A stretch of DNA of 64,000 nt, taken from assembly GCF_003063475.1 (NCBI RefSeq), contig NZ_NESP01000001.1:1426001-1490000 (forward strand). The letters run 5' to 3'. The notes beneath the pieces are model-generated. The model saw only the letters and a list, made by a program, of their open reading frames with translations. It had not been told where the DNA came from and ran no database searches. This DNA comes from Limnohabitans curvus (GTDB lineage: Bacteria > Pseudomonadota > Gammaproteobacteria > Burkholderiales > Burkholderiaceae_C). The translations under genes were made by a program, and so were the position numbers. Positions 44,409-57,126 of this stretch are shown here, in pieces; the first letter of the stretch is position 1, and each line of letters starts with the position of its first letter.

Positions 44409-45833
44409 TTATTTGCCGATGCAAAAACTGGAGAAGATCACGCCCAATAAGTCATCCGAGGTGAACTCACCCGTAATGGCGTTGAGTGCGTTTTGGCTCA
44501 AGCGCAGTTCTTCGGCCAACAAGTCCAGTGCGGGCACTTGGGCCTGGAGACTGGCATTGGCCAACATGAGGTGTTCATCCACCTCGTGCAGGGCTTGTAC
44601 GTGGCGCCCACGGGCCATGAACATGCCTTCGGCACCGCCCCCTTGCCAACCCACCAGATGCAGCAGTTGTTGGCGCAGCGCGGGCAGGCCGTCGCCTGTC
44701 TTGGCCGACAGGGTGAGGTGCGTGGCTTGGGTTGGCAGCGCTGCCGCCGTGCTTTGGGCATCGGCCTTGTTCCAGAGGTGCAAAACAGGCACATGGGCGT
44801 CTAATTTGCCTTGCAATGTTTGTTCGATTTGTAGATCGGCGGCGGCGTAAGCCGCATCGTCTTTGCGCGTCAGATCATGCAAAAAGAGCACCGCATCGGC
44901 CTGACCAATTTGTTCCCATGCGCGGGCAATGCCAATGCGCTCGACCTCGTCCACATCGGGATGCTCACGCAACCCGGCGGTGTCCACCACATGCAAAGGT
45001 ACGCCATCAATTTGAATGGTTTGCTGCACCACGTCGCGCGTGGTGCCCGCAATCGGCGTGACGATGGCGAGCTCTGCGCCTGCCAAGGCATTGAGCAACG
45101 AGCTTTTGCCAGCATTGGGCTGACCGGCAATCACCACGCGGATGCCTTCGCGCAACAGCGCGCCTTGTTTGGTTTGCGCCATCACACGCGCAAGGTTGTG
45201 TTGCAAGCGGTTGAGCTGCCCTTGTGCGTCGGCCTGCTTCAAAAAGTCGATATCTTCTTCTGGAAAATCCAACGTGGCTTCAACCAACATGCGCAAGTGG
45301 ATGAGCGCATCACGCAACTGATGAATTTCGTTGGAGAACGCCCCCGCTAACGAACGGCTGGCACCGCGGGCTGCCGCTTCGGTACTGGCATCAATCAAAT
45401 CGGCCACCGCTTCGGCTTGGGCTAAATCAAGCTTGTGGTTCAAAAACGCACGCTGGGTAAATTCACCGGGCTGCGCCAAACGTAAGCCGCCAAGTAAAGG
45501 CACGCCCTGTTGGTTCAACGAAGCCGCGACGCGCAGGCAACGCGCCAAGATGAGTTGCAGCACCACGGGACCACCATGTGCTTGCAGCTCCAACACGTCT
45601 TCGCCGGTGTAACTGTTCGGGCCTGGAAAATGCAAGGCCAGCACATGGTCTATGGGCGCGCCGGTTTCATCTGGCAACGGCATGTAGGTGGCCTCACGCG
45701 GTTTGAGTCCGCGACCACACAAAGCCTGAATCAAAGCGCCGAGGTTTTTGCCGCTCACGCGCACAATGCCCACGGCGCCTCGACCGGGTGCGGTGGCAAT
45801 GGCAATGATGGGGGCGTCGTGTTGAGCAAGCAT
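44409..45833 (-). CDS. mnmE: tRNA uridine-5-carboxymethylaminomethyl modification GTPase MnmE
   Basis: With MnmG, modifies the wobble uridine (U34) of several tRNAs. The 474-residue protein has an N-terminal folate-binding domain ([22 protein letters not shown]), a helical domain interrupted by the G domain with [14 protein letters not shown], the TPIAGTTRD switch region, DTAGLRE and NKAD, and the C-terminal catalytic FCIGK. Start ATG at 45833 gives the family N-terminus. The partner mnmG begins at 63699, about 18 kb away. Confidence 0.96.
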   Translation of the reverse strand: MLAQHDAPIIAIATAPGRGAVGIVRVSGKNLGALIQALCGRGLKPREATYMPLPDETGAPIDHVLALHFPGPNSYTGEDVLELQAHGGPVVLQLILARCLRVAASLNQQGVPLLGGLRLAQPGEFTQRAFLNHKLDLAQAEAVADLIDASTEAAARGASRSLAGAFSNEIHQLRDALIHLRMLVEATLDFPEEDIDFLKQADAQGQLNRLQHNLARVMAQTKQGALLREGIRVVIAGQPNAGKSSLLNALAGAELAIVTPIAGTTRDVVQQTIQIDGVPLHVVDTAGLREHPDVDEVERIGIARAWEQIGQADAVLFLHDLTRKDDAAYAAADLQIEQTLQGKLDAHVPVLHLWNKADAQSTAAALPTQATHLTLSAKTGDGLPALRQQLLHLVGWQGGGAEGMFMARGRHVQALHEVDEHLMLANASLQAQVPALDLLAEELRLSQNALNAITGEFTSDDLLGVIFSSFCIGK

Positions 45834-45848
45834 GGCTAGATTGTCCAG

Positions 45849-45885
45849 AAAAAAACCCGCCAACCGATGAAGGAGGCGGGGTTTT
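45849..45885 (-). terminator. Intrinsic terminator after yidC
   Basis: On the minus strand a CCCCGCC/GGCGGG stem is followed by TTTTTTT. It lies between yidC and mnmE. Confidence 0.85.
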
Positions 45886-45904
45886 GATAGACCAAGTTTC
45901 TACG

Positions 45905-47608
45905 TTAGAACTTAGGCAGGTTGAATTGCGGTGGCACGCCCATACGAACGTTGATGAGCCATTGCTGTGCAATCGACAACACGTTGTTGGTGATCCAATA
46001 CAAGACCAAGCCTGCAGGGAAGAAGAAGAACATCACGCTGAAAGCCAGCGGCATGATCCACATCATCTTGGCTTGCATGGGGTCCGGTGGTGCGGGGTTC
46101 AATGCAGTTTGCAGCAACGTTGTCAATGTCATGAACAGCGGCAAGATGAAGTAAGGGTCTGGTGCCGACAAGTCGTGAATCCAACCCACCCAAGGTGCGT
46201 TGCGAATTTCAACGGTGGACAACAACACCCAGTACAAAGCAATGAACACGGGGATTTGCAACGCAATAGGAACGCAACCGCCCATGGGGTTGACCTTCTC
46301 TTCGCGGTAAATCTTCATCATCTCCACTTGCATTTGTTGTGGGTTGTCTTTGAGACGCTCGCGCATTTCCATGATTTTTGGATTGATGGCTTTCATCTTG
46401 GCCATGCTTTGGTACGCATGAGCGTTCAACCAGTAGAAGGCCGCTTTGAGCAAAACCACCAAGCTGACAATCGACCAGCCCCAGTTACCCAAGATGTTGT
46501 TGAGCTGATGCAGCAACCAGAACAAGGGCTTGGCCAAAATGGTCAACCAACCGTAGTCCTTGACCAACTCCAAGCCTGGGTAGAGCGCTTCAAGTTTTTT
46601 CTCTTCTTGTGGGCCTGCATAGAACGTGGCGGCCACGCTCTTGGTTTGACCTGGTTTGATGGCGTCCAAAGGCGCAATCAACGTCACGCGGTAGCAGCAA
46701 TCGGCCATGGTTGAACCAATGTCGACCGCGTCGATGGAGATGTCACGGTTCATGCCATCAGGCAAGATCCATGCGCTCGCGAAGTAGTGCTGCACCATGG
46801 CGATATAGCCGGTGCTGGCTTGTTTTTCAACATCTACTTTTTTCTTTTTGATGTCGGCAAACTCCACCTTTTGGTACTTCTTAGCTTCTGTGTAAATCGC
46901 AGGGCCCGTGAAGGTGGAATAAAACGAGGACTCGCCTGCAGGCTTGTTGCCATCGCGGACCAATTGGAAATACAACTGCGGTGCCACGTCTTGAGTGCCC
47001 GTGTTCACGATGTCGTGTTTCACAGCCATGTCGTACGCGCCACGCTTGACGGTGTAGGTCTTGACCAACTTCACGCCGCCTTGTGCAGTCGACTCAAACG
47101 TGATGGACAACTCGTTCTCACCGTCTTTGAGTTGGCGAGCGCCTGGGCGAACGGTCATCAAGGTCTTGTGTGTGGGCAATGCAACGCCTGGGGTGCTGGC
47201 TATCAGACCCGTTTGTGCGGTATAGATGCGGTCTTTGCTGTCGTCCAACAACACAATTTTGTGACCCGGCTTTTGCTCGTCTTCATGCTTGAGCAACTCG
47301 GCACGGACCAACGTGCCGCCTTCGGTGTCGAAGCTGAGTTTGAACAAATCGGTTTCAACTTGAACCAACTCTTTGCTGGCAGCGCGTGTTTCAACCACTG
47401 GCACAGCCACCGTACCTTGCGGCACAACAGCCGCTGGTACGCCCGCCGCTTGCGGTGCGGCAGCTGAAGCTGCTGCCACTTGCGCTTGTTGCGCAGGTGT
47501 TGGGAAAAATGTGGCTTTGTGACCGTTGTGAACTTGCCATTGGTCCCACAGGAGGACCATGGAGAAGCCAAAGATCACCCACAAAATGGTGCGGCGAATG
47601 TCATTCAT
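45905..47608 (-). CDS. yidC: Membrane protein insertase YidC
   Basis: Inserts proteins into the inner membrane, alone or with SecYEG. The 567-residue proteobacterial form has an N-terminal helix (RTILWVIFGFSMVLLWDQW), a large periplasmic beta domain to about 360, then the five-helix core with AFYWLNAHAYQSMAKMKAINPKI, the cytoplasmic loop EKVNPMGGCVPIALQIPVFIALYW and a C-terminal FFPAGLVLYWITNNVLSIAQQW. It overlaps yidD by four bases and is followed by a terminator. Confidence 0.97.
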   Translation of the reverse strand: MNDIRRTILWVIFGFSMVLLWDQWQVHNGHKATFFPTPAQQAQVAAASAAAPQAAGVPAAVVPQGTVAVPVVETRAASKELVQVETDLFKLSFDTEGGTLVRAELLKHEDEQKPGHKIVLLDDSKDRIYTAQTGLIASTPGVALPTHKTLMTVRPGARQLKDGENELSITFESTAQGGVKLVKTYTVKRGAYDMAVKHDIVNTGTQDVAPQLYFQLVRDGNKPAGESSFYSTFTGPAIYTEAKKYQKVEFADIKKKKVDVEKQASTGYIAMVQHYFASAWILPDGMNRDISIDAVDIGSTMADCCYRVTLIAPLDAIKPGQTKSVAATFYAGPQEEKKLEALYPGLELVKDYGWLTILAKPLFWLLHQLNNILGNWGWSIVSLVVLLKAAFYWLNAHAYQSMAKMKAINPKIMEMRERLKDNPQQMQVEMMKIYREEKVNPMGGCVPIALQIPVFIALYWVLLSTVEIRNAPWVGWIHDLSAPDPYFILPLFMTLTTLLQTALNPAPPDPMQAKMMWIMPLAFSVMFFFFPAGLVLYWITNNVLSIAQQWLINVRMGVPPQFNLPKF

Positions 47609-47868
47609 GAAGTTTTCTTTCCGGAGTTGGAAGAGGTCAAAGAGGTAAACAAAGCGGGAGGTACGGGGTCATGTCCACCCACACACCAAGGATGGCAACG
47701 CGCTAAGCGACGCAATGTCAGATAGCTGCCACGCGCAGCACCATGAACTTCTAAAGCTTGCAACGAATACACAGAGCATGTCGGTTCAAATCGGCACGAT
47801 GACCCCAGCCATGGACTGAGGAACAAGCGGTACCCACGCACCAACGCCATTAAAAATGACTGCATCAT
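47605..47868 (-). CDS. yidD: Membrane protein insertion efficiency factor YidD
   Basis: An 87-residue small membrane-associated protein of the YidD family that assists YidC-dependent insertion. It has an amphipathic N-terminal helix, then the Cys-containing signature SSCRFEPTCSVYSLQAL and RCHPWCVGGHDPVP. It overlaps both neighbours (rnpA stop and yidC start) by about four bases. A second ATG at 47865 is equally placed. Confidence 0.95.
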   Translation of the reverse strand: MMQSFLMALVRGYRLFLSPWLGSSCRFEPTCSVYSLQALEVHGAARGSYLTLRRLARCHPWCVGGHDPVPPALFTSLTSSNSGKKTS

Positions 47869-48299
47869 GGTGTACTCACTCTGCCAAACAATTGTTTGAG
47901 CTCTTCACGCACCGTTTGCTTGAGTACATCCGAAGACGCGCTGACAAACTTCTGTGCGTTAAATGTTGCGCGTAACCGAACCACATAGGCGGTGGGCATC
48001 AAGCCTTTTTCAAAGTCACGCGAAACAGCATGGATTTGACGTCGAATTAAATTGCGCGTGACAGCGCGCTTGGCCCAACGCTTGGGCGTCAGCGCACCCA
48101 TCATCAAGACGCCATCGACAAACAGGGTCGGGGCTTCTTCAAACCCAGACCCTGTAGAGGCTTTGGCAGACGGTTGCCACTGGTGCAGCACAAAGTGCGG
48201 CGTGCGTGCAACAGAACCTGCCGACATGACGGCCTGAAATTCTGACCACTGTTTCAGACGTACCACGGCGCTTGGGTCGCGGGCCTGTTCAGCAGTCAA
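47865..48299 (-). CDS. rnpA: Ribonuclease P protein component RnpA
   Basis: The protein subunit of RNase P, which trims tRNA 5' ends. In 144 residues there is RLKQWSEFQAVMSAG, VARTPHFVLHQ, and the RNA-binding motif RWAKRAVTRNLIRRQIHAV. The start is uncertain: TTG at 48299 lies just after rpmH with no ribosome-binding site, while an in-frame GTG at 48266 would give a start closer to the family (VVRLKQ). It lies between rpmH and yidD as usual. Confidence 0.93.
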   Translation of the reverse strand: MTAEQARDPSAVVRLKQWSEFQAVMSAGSVARTPHFVLHQWQPSAKASTGSGFEEAPTLFVDGVLMMGALTPKRWAKRAVTRNLIRRQIHAVSRDFEKGLMPTAYVVRLRATFNAQKFVSASSDVLKQTVREELKQLFGRVSTP

Positions 48300-48302
48300 A
48301 AA

Positions 48303-48437
48303 TTAGACAGCCAGACGCTTGCGACCTTTGGCGCGACGTGCGTTGATCACAGCGCGGCCACCGCGTGTTTTCATGCGGACCAAGAAGCCATGGGTACGGG
48401 CGCGACGGGTTTTAGAAGGCTGGTAAGTGCGTTTCAT
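48303..48437 (-). CDS. rpmH: 50S ribosomal protein L34
   Basis: A 44-residue basic protein of the large subunit, [20 protein letters not shown] onwards to GRKRLAV. It is divergent from dnaA across the origin region and is followed four bases later by the rnpA frame. Confidence 0.98.
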   Translation of the reverse strand: MKRTYQPSKTRRARTHGFLVRMKTRGGRAVINARRAKGRKRLAV

Positions 48438-48643
48438 GATTTTTCCAAAAAGCTAAGCCCTGAGAGATCAGGGAAACCAATGATTATCTCAAACTTTTCG
48501 CCCCCTTGCAGACTTTTATCCACACTCTTTTTAGCTTTGCTTTTTTAAAAGTCTCGCAGTTTTAGATGACCTGTGGATAATTTTTTGATAAAGTGTCCAG
48601 TTGCCTGTCTTTTTAAGGCAGCTATCCACAGAAAAAATATTGC
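48438..48643. other. rpmH-dnaA intergenic region with DnaA boxes
   Basis: 206 AT-rich bases hold TTATCCACA at 48516-48524, its reverse complement at 48572-48580 and CTATCCACA at 48622-48630, the last just before the dnaA ATG. These may be origin boxes, dnaA autoregulatory sites, or both. T-rich tracts lie between the boxes. Confidence 0.75.
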
Positions 48644-50056
48644 ATGAACCAGGGTCTTCCATCTTCTGCCGCCGACGGCCTACCACCAGGTTCTGGTGAG
48701 GGTTTGTGGCAGGCCTGCGTCGATCAATTGGCGCAAGAATTGCCCGAACAGCAGTTCAATACTTGGATCAAACCGTTGGTCGCCAACGTCGCTGAAGACT
48801 TCAGCAAAGTGGTTATTTTGGTTGGCAACCGCTTCAAATTAGACTGGATTCGCGCCCAATACGCCAATCGAATTGCAGGCTTGTTACAACAAATGCACGG
48901 GCAATCTATTCAAGTGGAGTTAGCGATTACTCCCAAAGAAACGCCCGTCAGAATTAAGCCTGTCTCATTTTCCCAAGAGCTTGAGTCTTTACCGGAAAGT
49001 TTTGTAGGCCTTGAGGAAGGTATTCCCAGCGGCCCTCGTACACGCCTCAACACAGCCCTAACCTTTGACACCTTGGTTGAAGGTACAGCTAACCGGATGG
49101 CACGTGCTGCTGCGATGCATGTAGCCACCATGCCAGGGCAGCTGTACAACCCTTTGTTCATCTATGGTGGTGTGGGTTTGGGCAAGACCCATTTGATGCA
49201 TGCGGTTGGCAACAAGCTGTTGTCCGAACGTCCCGAAGCCAAAGTTCTCTACATCCATGCGGAACAGTTTGTTTCCGATGTGGTTAAAGCCTATCAACGT
49301 AAAACTTTTGACGAATTCAAAGAGCGTTATCACTCGCTAGATCTACTTTTGATCGACGATGTTCAGTTTTTTGCCAACAAAGAACGCACCCAAGAAGAGT
49401 TTTTCAACGCGTTTGAAGCTTTGTTGGCTAAAAAATCGCACATCATCATGACGAGTGATACCTATCCAAAAGGGTTGACTGACATTCATGAACGTTTGGT
49501 GTCGCGTTTTGATGCGGGTTTGACAGTGGCGATTGAGCCTCCTGAACTCGAAATGCGTGTGGCCATCTTGATCAGTAAATCACGCGCTGAAGGCTCTGAA
49601 ATGCCTGAAGAAGTGGCCTTCTTTGTTGCAAAGAACGTGCGTTCTAACGTACGTGAACTCGAAGGCGCCTTGCGTAAAATTTTGGCTTATTCGCGTTTCA
49701 ATCAAAAAGAAATATCAATTCAACTGGCACGCGATGCATTGCGTGATTTGCTTTCTATTCAGAACCGCCAAATTTCCGTAGAGAACATCCAAAAAACGGT
49801 TGCCGACTATTACAAGATCAAAGTGGCGGACATGTACTCTAAGAAGCGCCCTGCCTCGATTGCACGTCCACGTCAGATTGCCATGTATTTGGCCAAAGAA
49901 CTCACGCAAAAGAGCCTTCCTGAAATTGGTGAGCTGTTTGGCGGACGAGACCACACCACCGTGCTACATGCAGTTCGCAAAATCACGGCAGAGCGTCAAC
50001 AAATGGCTGACCTGAACCAACAACTGCACGTTTTAGAACAAACACTCAAGGGCTAA
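48644..50056 (+). CDS. dnaA: Chromosomal replication initiator DnaA
   Basis: Binds DnaA boxes and opens the origin. The 470-residue protein has domain I ([25 protein letters not shown]), then the AAA+ domain from about 130 with Walker [16 protein letters not shown] near residue 174 and Walker [14 protein letters not shown]. The C-terminal domain IV helix-turn-helix is [20 protein letters not shown] at 48644 directly follows a DnaA box in the leader. Confidence 0.98.
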   Translation: MNQGLPSSAADGLPPGSGEGLWQACVDQLAQELPEQQFNTWIKPLVANVAEDFSKVVILVGNRFKLDWIRAQYANRIAGLLQQMHGQSIQVELAITPKETPVRIKPVSFSQELESLPESFVGLEEGIPSGPRTRLNTALTFDTLVEGTANRMARAAAMHVATMPGQLYNPLFIYGGVGLGKTHLMHAVGNKLLSERPEAKVLYIHAEQFVSDVVKAYQRKTFDEFKERYHSLDLLLIDDVQFFANKERTQEEFFNAFEALLAKKSHIIMTSDTYPKGLTDIHERLVSRFDAGLTVAIEPPELEMRVAILISKSRAEGSEMPEEVAFFVAKNVRSNVRELEGALRKILAYSRFNQKEISIQLARDALRDLLSIQNRQISVENIQKTVADYYKIKVADMYSKKRPASIARPRQIAMYLAKELTQKSLPEIGELFGGRDHTTVLHAVRKITAERQQMADLNQQLHVLEQTLKG

Positions 50057-50287
50057 ACAGCAAAAGAACAACCTTGTGGATGGTTTCTGGATAACACCAG
50101 AGTTATCCACAGAAAAGTAGGAAAAATAAAGTTATCCAGTTTTGAACGACAGCAGAAAAGCAAGCTTGCCAACACCTTATGGGTCAACCCAAGTGCTTGA
50201 AAAAAAAGAGGAAAATGCTGTTGTCCACAGAAAGATGCTTTGCTTATCTACTACTACTAATTTAAATAAAGAAAACAAGAGGAAGAG
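50057..50287. other. Probable replication origin (oriC) between dnaA and dnaN
   Basis: 231 AT-rich bases contain TTATCCACA at 50103-50111 and relaxed boxes at 50075-50083 (minus), 50086-50094 (minus), 50132-50140 and 50221-50229 (TTGTCCACA). The last box is followed by four CTA triplets (50248-50259) and AATTTAAATAAAG, an unwinding-element-like tract. Genes on each side read away from this point. Confidence 0.75.
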
Positions 50288-51394
50288 ATGATCGTACTGA
50301 AAGCAACACAAGACAAGGTTTTGTCAGTTCTGCAATCTGTTGCAGGCATCGTTGAACGTCGCCACACATTGCCAATCTTGGCCAATGTGTTGATTCGCAA
50401 AACAGGCAGTGCATTGCAACTCACCACCAGCGATTTAGAAATTCAAATTCGCACCACAGCTGAGCTGGATGGTGATGCAGGTAACTTCACCACGACAGTG
50501 GGCGCTCGCAAGTTGATCGACATCTTGCGCACCATGCCTTCAGATCAAACCGTGAGTTTGGAATCCAATCAAAACAAATTGATTTTGAAAGGTGGCAAGA
50601 GTCGTTTTACTTTACAAAGCTTGCCTGCTGAAGATTTCCCATTGGTACAAGAAGCTGCCAACTTTGGCCCTTCGTTCAGCGTGCCACAAAAGACACTCAA
50701 AGAGTTGTTGCACCAAGTGTCATTCGCCATGGCCGTGCATGACATCCGTTACTACCTCAACGGTATTTTGTTTGTGGCAGAAGGCAAGCAGTTGAGCTTG
50801 GTGGCCACGGATGGTCACCGTTTGGCTTTTTCTTCGGCCACGTTGGATGTAGAAGTGCCACGCCAAGAAGTCATCTTGCCGCGCAAAACAGTGCTGGAAA
50901 TGCAGCGTTTGTTGAGTGACAAAGAAGGCGCGATTGAAATGCAATTTGCAGGCAACCAAGCCAAGTTCACTTTTGAGGGCATGGAGTTTGTGACCAAGTT
51001 GGTCGAAGGCAAGTTCCCTGACTACAACCGCGTGATTCCAAAGAACCACAAGAACACCATCACCATGGGTCGTACGGCTTTGTTGGCCACCTTACAACGT
51101 ACCGCGATTTTGACCAGCGAGAAGTTCAAAGGTGTTCGTCTGAACCTCGAGCCAGGTGTGTTGCGCGTGGCGTCAAGCAACGCTGAGCAAGAAGAAGCTG
51201 TAGATGAACTTGAAATTGATTACAGCGGCGATGCCATTGAAATTGGTTTCAACGTGACCTACTTGATCGACGCTTTGACCAATATGGATCAAGATATGGT
51301 TCAGGTTGATTTGGCAGATTCCAACAGTTCTGCACTGATCACTATTCCAGATAACGCCACCTTCAAATACGTGGTGATGCCAATGCGTATCTAA
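50288..51394 (+). CDS. dnaN: DNA polymerase III beta subunit (sliding clamp)
   Basis: The processivity clamp of 368 residues; three repeats of the clamp fold. It begins with VLKATQDKVLSVLQSVAGIVERRHTLPILANVL and ends in YVVMPMRI, both family hallmarks. A DGHRLAF motif is visible. An AAGAGGAAGAG ribosome-binding region lies before ATG at 50288. gyrB follows with no recF between. Confidence 0.97.
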   Translation: MIVLKATQDKVLSVLQSVAGIVERRHTLPILANVLIRKTGSALQLTTSDLEIQIRTTAELDGDAGNFTTTVGARKLIDILRTMPSDQTVSLESNQNKLILKGGKSRFTLQSLPAEDFPLVQEAANFGPSFSVPQKTLKELLHQVSFAMAVHDIRYYLNGILFVAEGKQLSLVATDGHRLAFSSATLDVEVPRQEVILPRKTVLEMQRLLSDKEGAIEMQFAGNQAKFTFEGMEFVTKLVEGKFPDYNRVIPKNHKNTITMGRTALLATLQRTAILTSEKFKGVRLNLEPGVLRVASSNAEQEEAVDELEIDYSGDAIEIGFNVTYLIDALTNMDQDMVQVDLADSNSSALITIPDNATFKYVVMPMRI

Positions 51395-51424
51395 CGCGCT
51401 GTTGTTTCCCTTTTTACTGATTGA

Positions 51425-54510
<3,086 letters not shown>

Positions 54511-54631
54511 AGAAGCTTCCTTGAAGTGAGAGGCGAAATGCCTCGGTCAAGTTCGTACTGTGAACCGTTCGTGTAACGCGTCTGTGCGTCGCCGCACAAG
54601 TTTCGTAAAGTTTTGTAGCGTGGCTTTGCCT

Positions 54632-54829
54632 TTACGCGACTTGGTAGCCTTCGTCGGCAATGGCATGTGCAATGTCTTCGCGTGGTTTGGTGCTGTGCAC
54701 ATCGACCTTGCCTGTGCTGCGGTCAATCTCCACTTTAGCTTCCGGATCCAAGCGCGCAATGGCCTTTTTGACGGCCATTTCGCAATGGCCGCATGTCATG
54801 CCCTGAACTTGAAACGTGTTGTCCATCAT
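54632..54829 (-). CDS. copZ: Heavy-metal-associated domain protein, CopZ-like copper chaperone
   Basis: A 65-residue HMA-fold protein. The metal-binding motif GMTCGHC is at about 10-16, and DVHSTKPREDIAHAIADEGY closes the fold. Such proteins carry Cu(I) to copper ATPases. ATG at 54829 or the next codon ATG at 54826; the AAGGAG site is better spaced for the second. It is divergent from copA, only 31 bases apart, so the two promoters must overlap. No obvious CueR operator could be read. The 121 bases before the Spy-like gene show small hairpins at 54530-54544 and 54583-54598. Confidence 0.92.
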   Translation of the reverse strand: MMDNTFQVQGMTCGHCEMAVKKAIARLDPEAKVEIDRSTGKVDVHSTKPREDIAHAIADEGYQVA

Positions 54830-54860
54830 TTGCTCCTTATAAAAGATGTAACCTTAACTC

Positions 54861-57110
54861 ATGTCTGAATTGTTTTGCGATATTGGTATTGGTGGAATGA
54901 CCTGTGCGTCCTGCGTGGCCCGTGTGGAGCGCGCGATTGCCAAACTGCCCGGGGTTGAATCGGTGAGCGTTAACTTGGCCACCGAGTCTGCAAGGGTGAC
55001 ATGGGCTGCCTTGCAGACCACTGAGGACGAACAAACCCAGCAAGCCCGCTTGCGACGTGCTGTACGCGATGCAGGGTACGAGCCCTTGGCGGCTGAGCAT
55101 TTAGAGCAAGCACCTGCAGGGGCCTGGGCGGGTTTTTCACTCGTTGCTTTGGGTCTGCTGCTCAGTACGCCGTTGGTTTTGCCAATGCTGGGCGATGTTT
55201 TAGGCCAGCATTGGATGTTGTCTGCGCTGTGGCAGTTTTTGTTGGCGACGCCTGTGCAGTTTGTGCTGGGTGCGCGCTTTTACAAAGCGGGTTGGCATGC
55301 CCTGTTGGCAGGCAGCGGCAATATGGATTTACTGGTTGCTTTGGGCACGAGCGCGGGCTGGGCGTTGTCCGTGTGGCTGTGGCTCACCGCCCCAGCAGGG
55401 GCCATGGTGCATTTGTATTTCGAAGGCTCAGCCGTTGTCATCACCTTGGTGTTGTTGGGCAAATGGCTCGAGGCCCGCGCCAAGCGCCAAACAACCGATG
55501 CCATTCGCGCCTTGCATGCCTTGCGTCCAGCGCGCGCACGTGTGATTACTTTGGACGGCGAGGCTGAAATTCCCATCGAAGAATTGTTGGTCGGCGACCG
55601 TTTGGTGGTTTTGCCCGGTGAACGCTTCGCCGCAGATGGCGTGGTCCTTGAAGGGCAAACACAGGTCGATGAAGCCATGCTCACGGGCGAGCCATTGCCC
55701 GTACACAAGGTTGTGGATTCACGTGTGACGGGGGGCAGCATCAACGGTGAAGGCCGTGTGGTGATTCGCGTCAGCGCGACAGGCACGGCCACGGTGTTGG
55801 CCAACATCATCCGCTTGGTGGAAGACGCACAAGCGGCCAAGGCACCCATTCAGCGCTTGGTGGATCAGGTGTCTGCGGTGTTTGTGCCGGTAGTCTTGGT
55901 GCTGGCCTTGGTCACGTTGTTGGTTTGGTGGTTCACGGGTCATAGCTTTGAGGTGTCGCTCATCCATTGCGTCGCGGTGCTGGTGATTGCGTGTCCTTGT
56001 GCCCTGGGTTTGGCCACGCCAGCGGCCATCATGGCGGGCACGGGCGTGGCGGCCAAGCACGGCATCTTGATCAAAGATGCTCAGGCCTTAGAAGTGGCTC
56101 ACAAAGTCGACGCGGTGGCGTTTGATAAGACCGGTACATTGACCGTGGGTCAGCCCCGTTTGTTGTCGTTGCTCGCGACCGCAAGTACCGACGCGATAAC
56201 AGAGGCTCAAACTTTGTTGCTCGCCCTTGCCGCGAGTTTGCAAAGCGGCAGCGAACATCCGTTGGCTCATGCGGTGGTGCAGGCGGCCAAGGCCCAAGGC
56301 GTGGCGTTTGCCGCCCCTGACAGCGCGAAGGCGGTTCCCGGCTTTGGCAGCGAAGGTGTGGTGCAGGGGCGTACCCTGCTGCTAGGTAGCTTGCGTTGGA
56401 TGACCGAACTGGCTTTGCCAGAAGGTGCATGGCTCGCGCAAGCGAGCGTTTTGCAAGCCCAGGGCGCCACGGTGTCGGTGTTGGCTGAACGCACGGCGCA
56501 AGGGATAGCACCACTCGCCGTTCTGGCCTTTGGCGATGAGCCTAAACCTGGCGTGCAGGCTGCCTTGGCTAAGTTGCGTGCGCGTGGTTTGCGTTTGGTG
56601 ATGATTTCAGGTGACAACGCGGGTGCCGCACAAGCCATGGCCGCACGCTTGGGTTTGCGTTCAGACGAGGTACATGCCGACGTGATGCCCGGTGACAAAG
56701 CGGCGTTGGTGAAGCGCTTGCAACACAACCCACATGGCTCTCCCCATGTGGTCGCTTTTGTGGGCGACGGCATCAACGACGCGCCCGCTTTGGCTGCTGC
56801 TGATGTGGGGTTGGCCATGGCCAACCTCAATGCAGATGGCCAGCGTGGTGGCACCGATGTGGCCATGCAAGCCGCAGGCATCACGCTCATGCGCGGTGAC
56901 GTGGCCTTGGTCGCCGGTGCGTTGGACATCTCGGCGCGCACGGTCGCCAAGATCCGCCAAAATTTGTTTTGGGCGTTTGTTTACAACGCCGCAGGCATCC
57001 CGCTGGCAGCGATGGGCTATTTGAGTCCAGTCGTCGCGGGTGCCGCCATGGCGTTGAGTTCCGTCAGCGTGATGACCAACGCTTTGTTGTTGAAGCGTTG
57101 GAAACCTTGA
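54861..57110 (+). CDS. copA: Copper-translocating P-type ATPase CopA
   Basis: An ATP-driven Cu(I) exporter of the inner membrane, 749 residues. One HMA domain has GMTCASC at 12-18, then eight membrane helices. The TGEP motif and channel motif CPC at C378-C380 are present, with the phosphorylated D422 in DKTGTLTVG, SGSEHPLAHAV (P1B HP motif) and GDGINDAPALAAADVGLA. After LAM a nine-residue insertion ANLNADGQR precedes GGTDVA, unlike typical CopA. No ribosome-binding site is evident before ATG at 54861. It converges with the RND gene with only 16 bases between them. Confidence 0.95.
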   Translation: MSELFCDIGIGGMTCASCVARVERAIAKLPGVESVSVNLATESARVTWAALQTTEDEQTQQARLRRAVRDAGYEPLAAEHLEQAPAGAWAGFSLVALGLLLSTPLVLPMLGDVLGQHWMLSALWQFLLATPVQFVLGARFYKAGWHALLAGSGNMDLLVALGTSAGWALSVWLWLTAPAGAMVHLYFEGSAVVITLVLLGKWLEARAKRQTTDAIRALHALRPARARVITLDGEAEIPIEELLVGDRLVVLPGERFAADGVVLEGQTQVDEAMLTGEPLPVHKVVDSRVTGGSINGEGRVVIRVSATGTATVLANIIRLVEDAQAAKAPIQRLVDQVSAVFVPVVLVLALVTLLVWWFTGHSFEVSLIHCVAVLVIACPCALGLATPAAIMAGTGVAAKHGILIKDAQALEVAHKVDAVAFDKTGTLTVGQPRLLSLLATASTDAITEAQTLLLALAASLQSGSEHPLAHAVVQAAKAQGVAFAAPDSAKAVPGFGSEGVVQGRTLLLGSLRWMTELALPEGAWLAQASVLQAQGATVSVLAERTAQGIAPLAVLAFGDEPKPGVQAALAKLRARGLRLVMISGDNAGAAQAMAARLGLRSDEVHADVMPGDKAALVKRLQHNPHGSPHVVAFVGDGINDAPALAAADVGLAMANLNADGQRGGTDVAMQAAGITLMRGDVALVAGALDISARTVAKIRQNLFWAFVYNAAGIPLAAMGYLSPVVAGAAMALSSVSVMTNALLLKRWKP

Positions 57111-57126
57111 TCGTCTTTTGATTTTC

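Noticed and set aside
54830..54860. CueR/MerR-type operator between copZ and copA
   Set aside because: The 31-base gap lacks a readable dyad with the 19-20 base spacer; any operator would have to extend into the coding regions.
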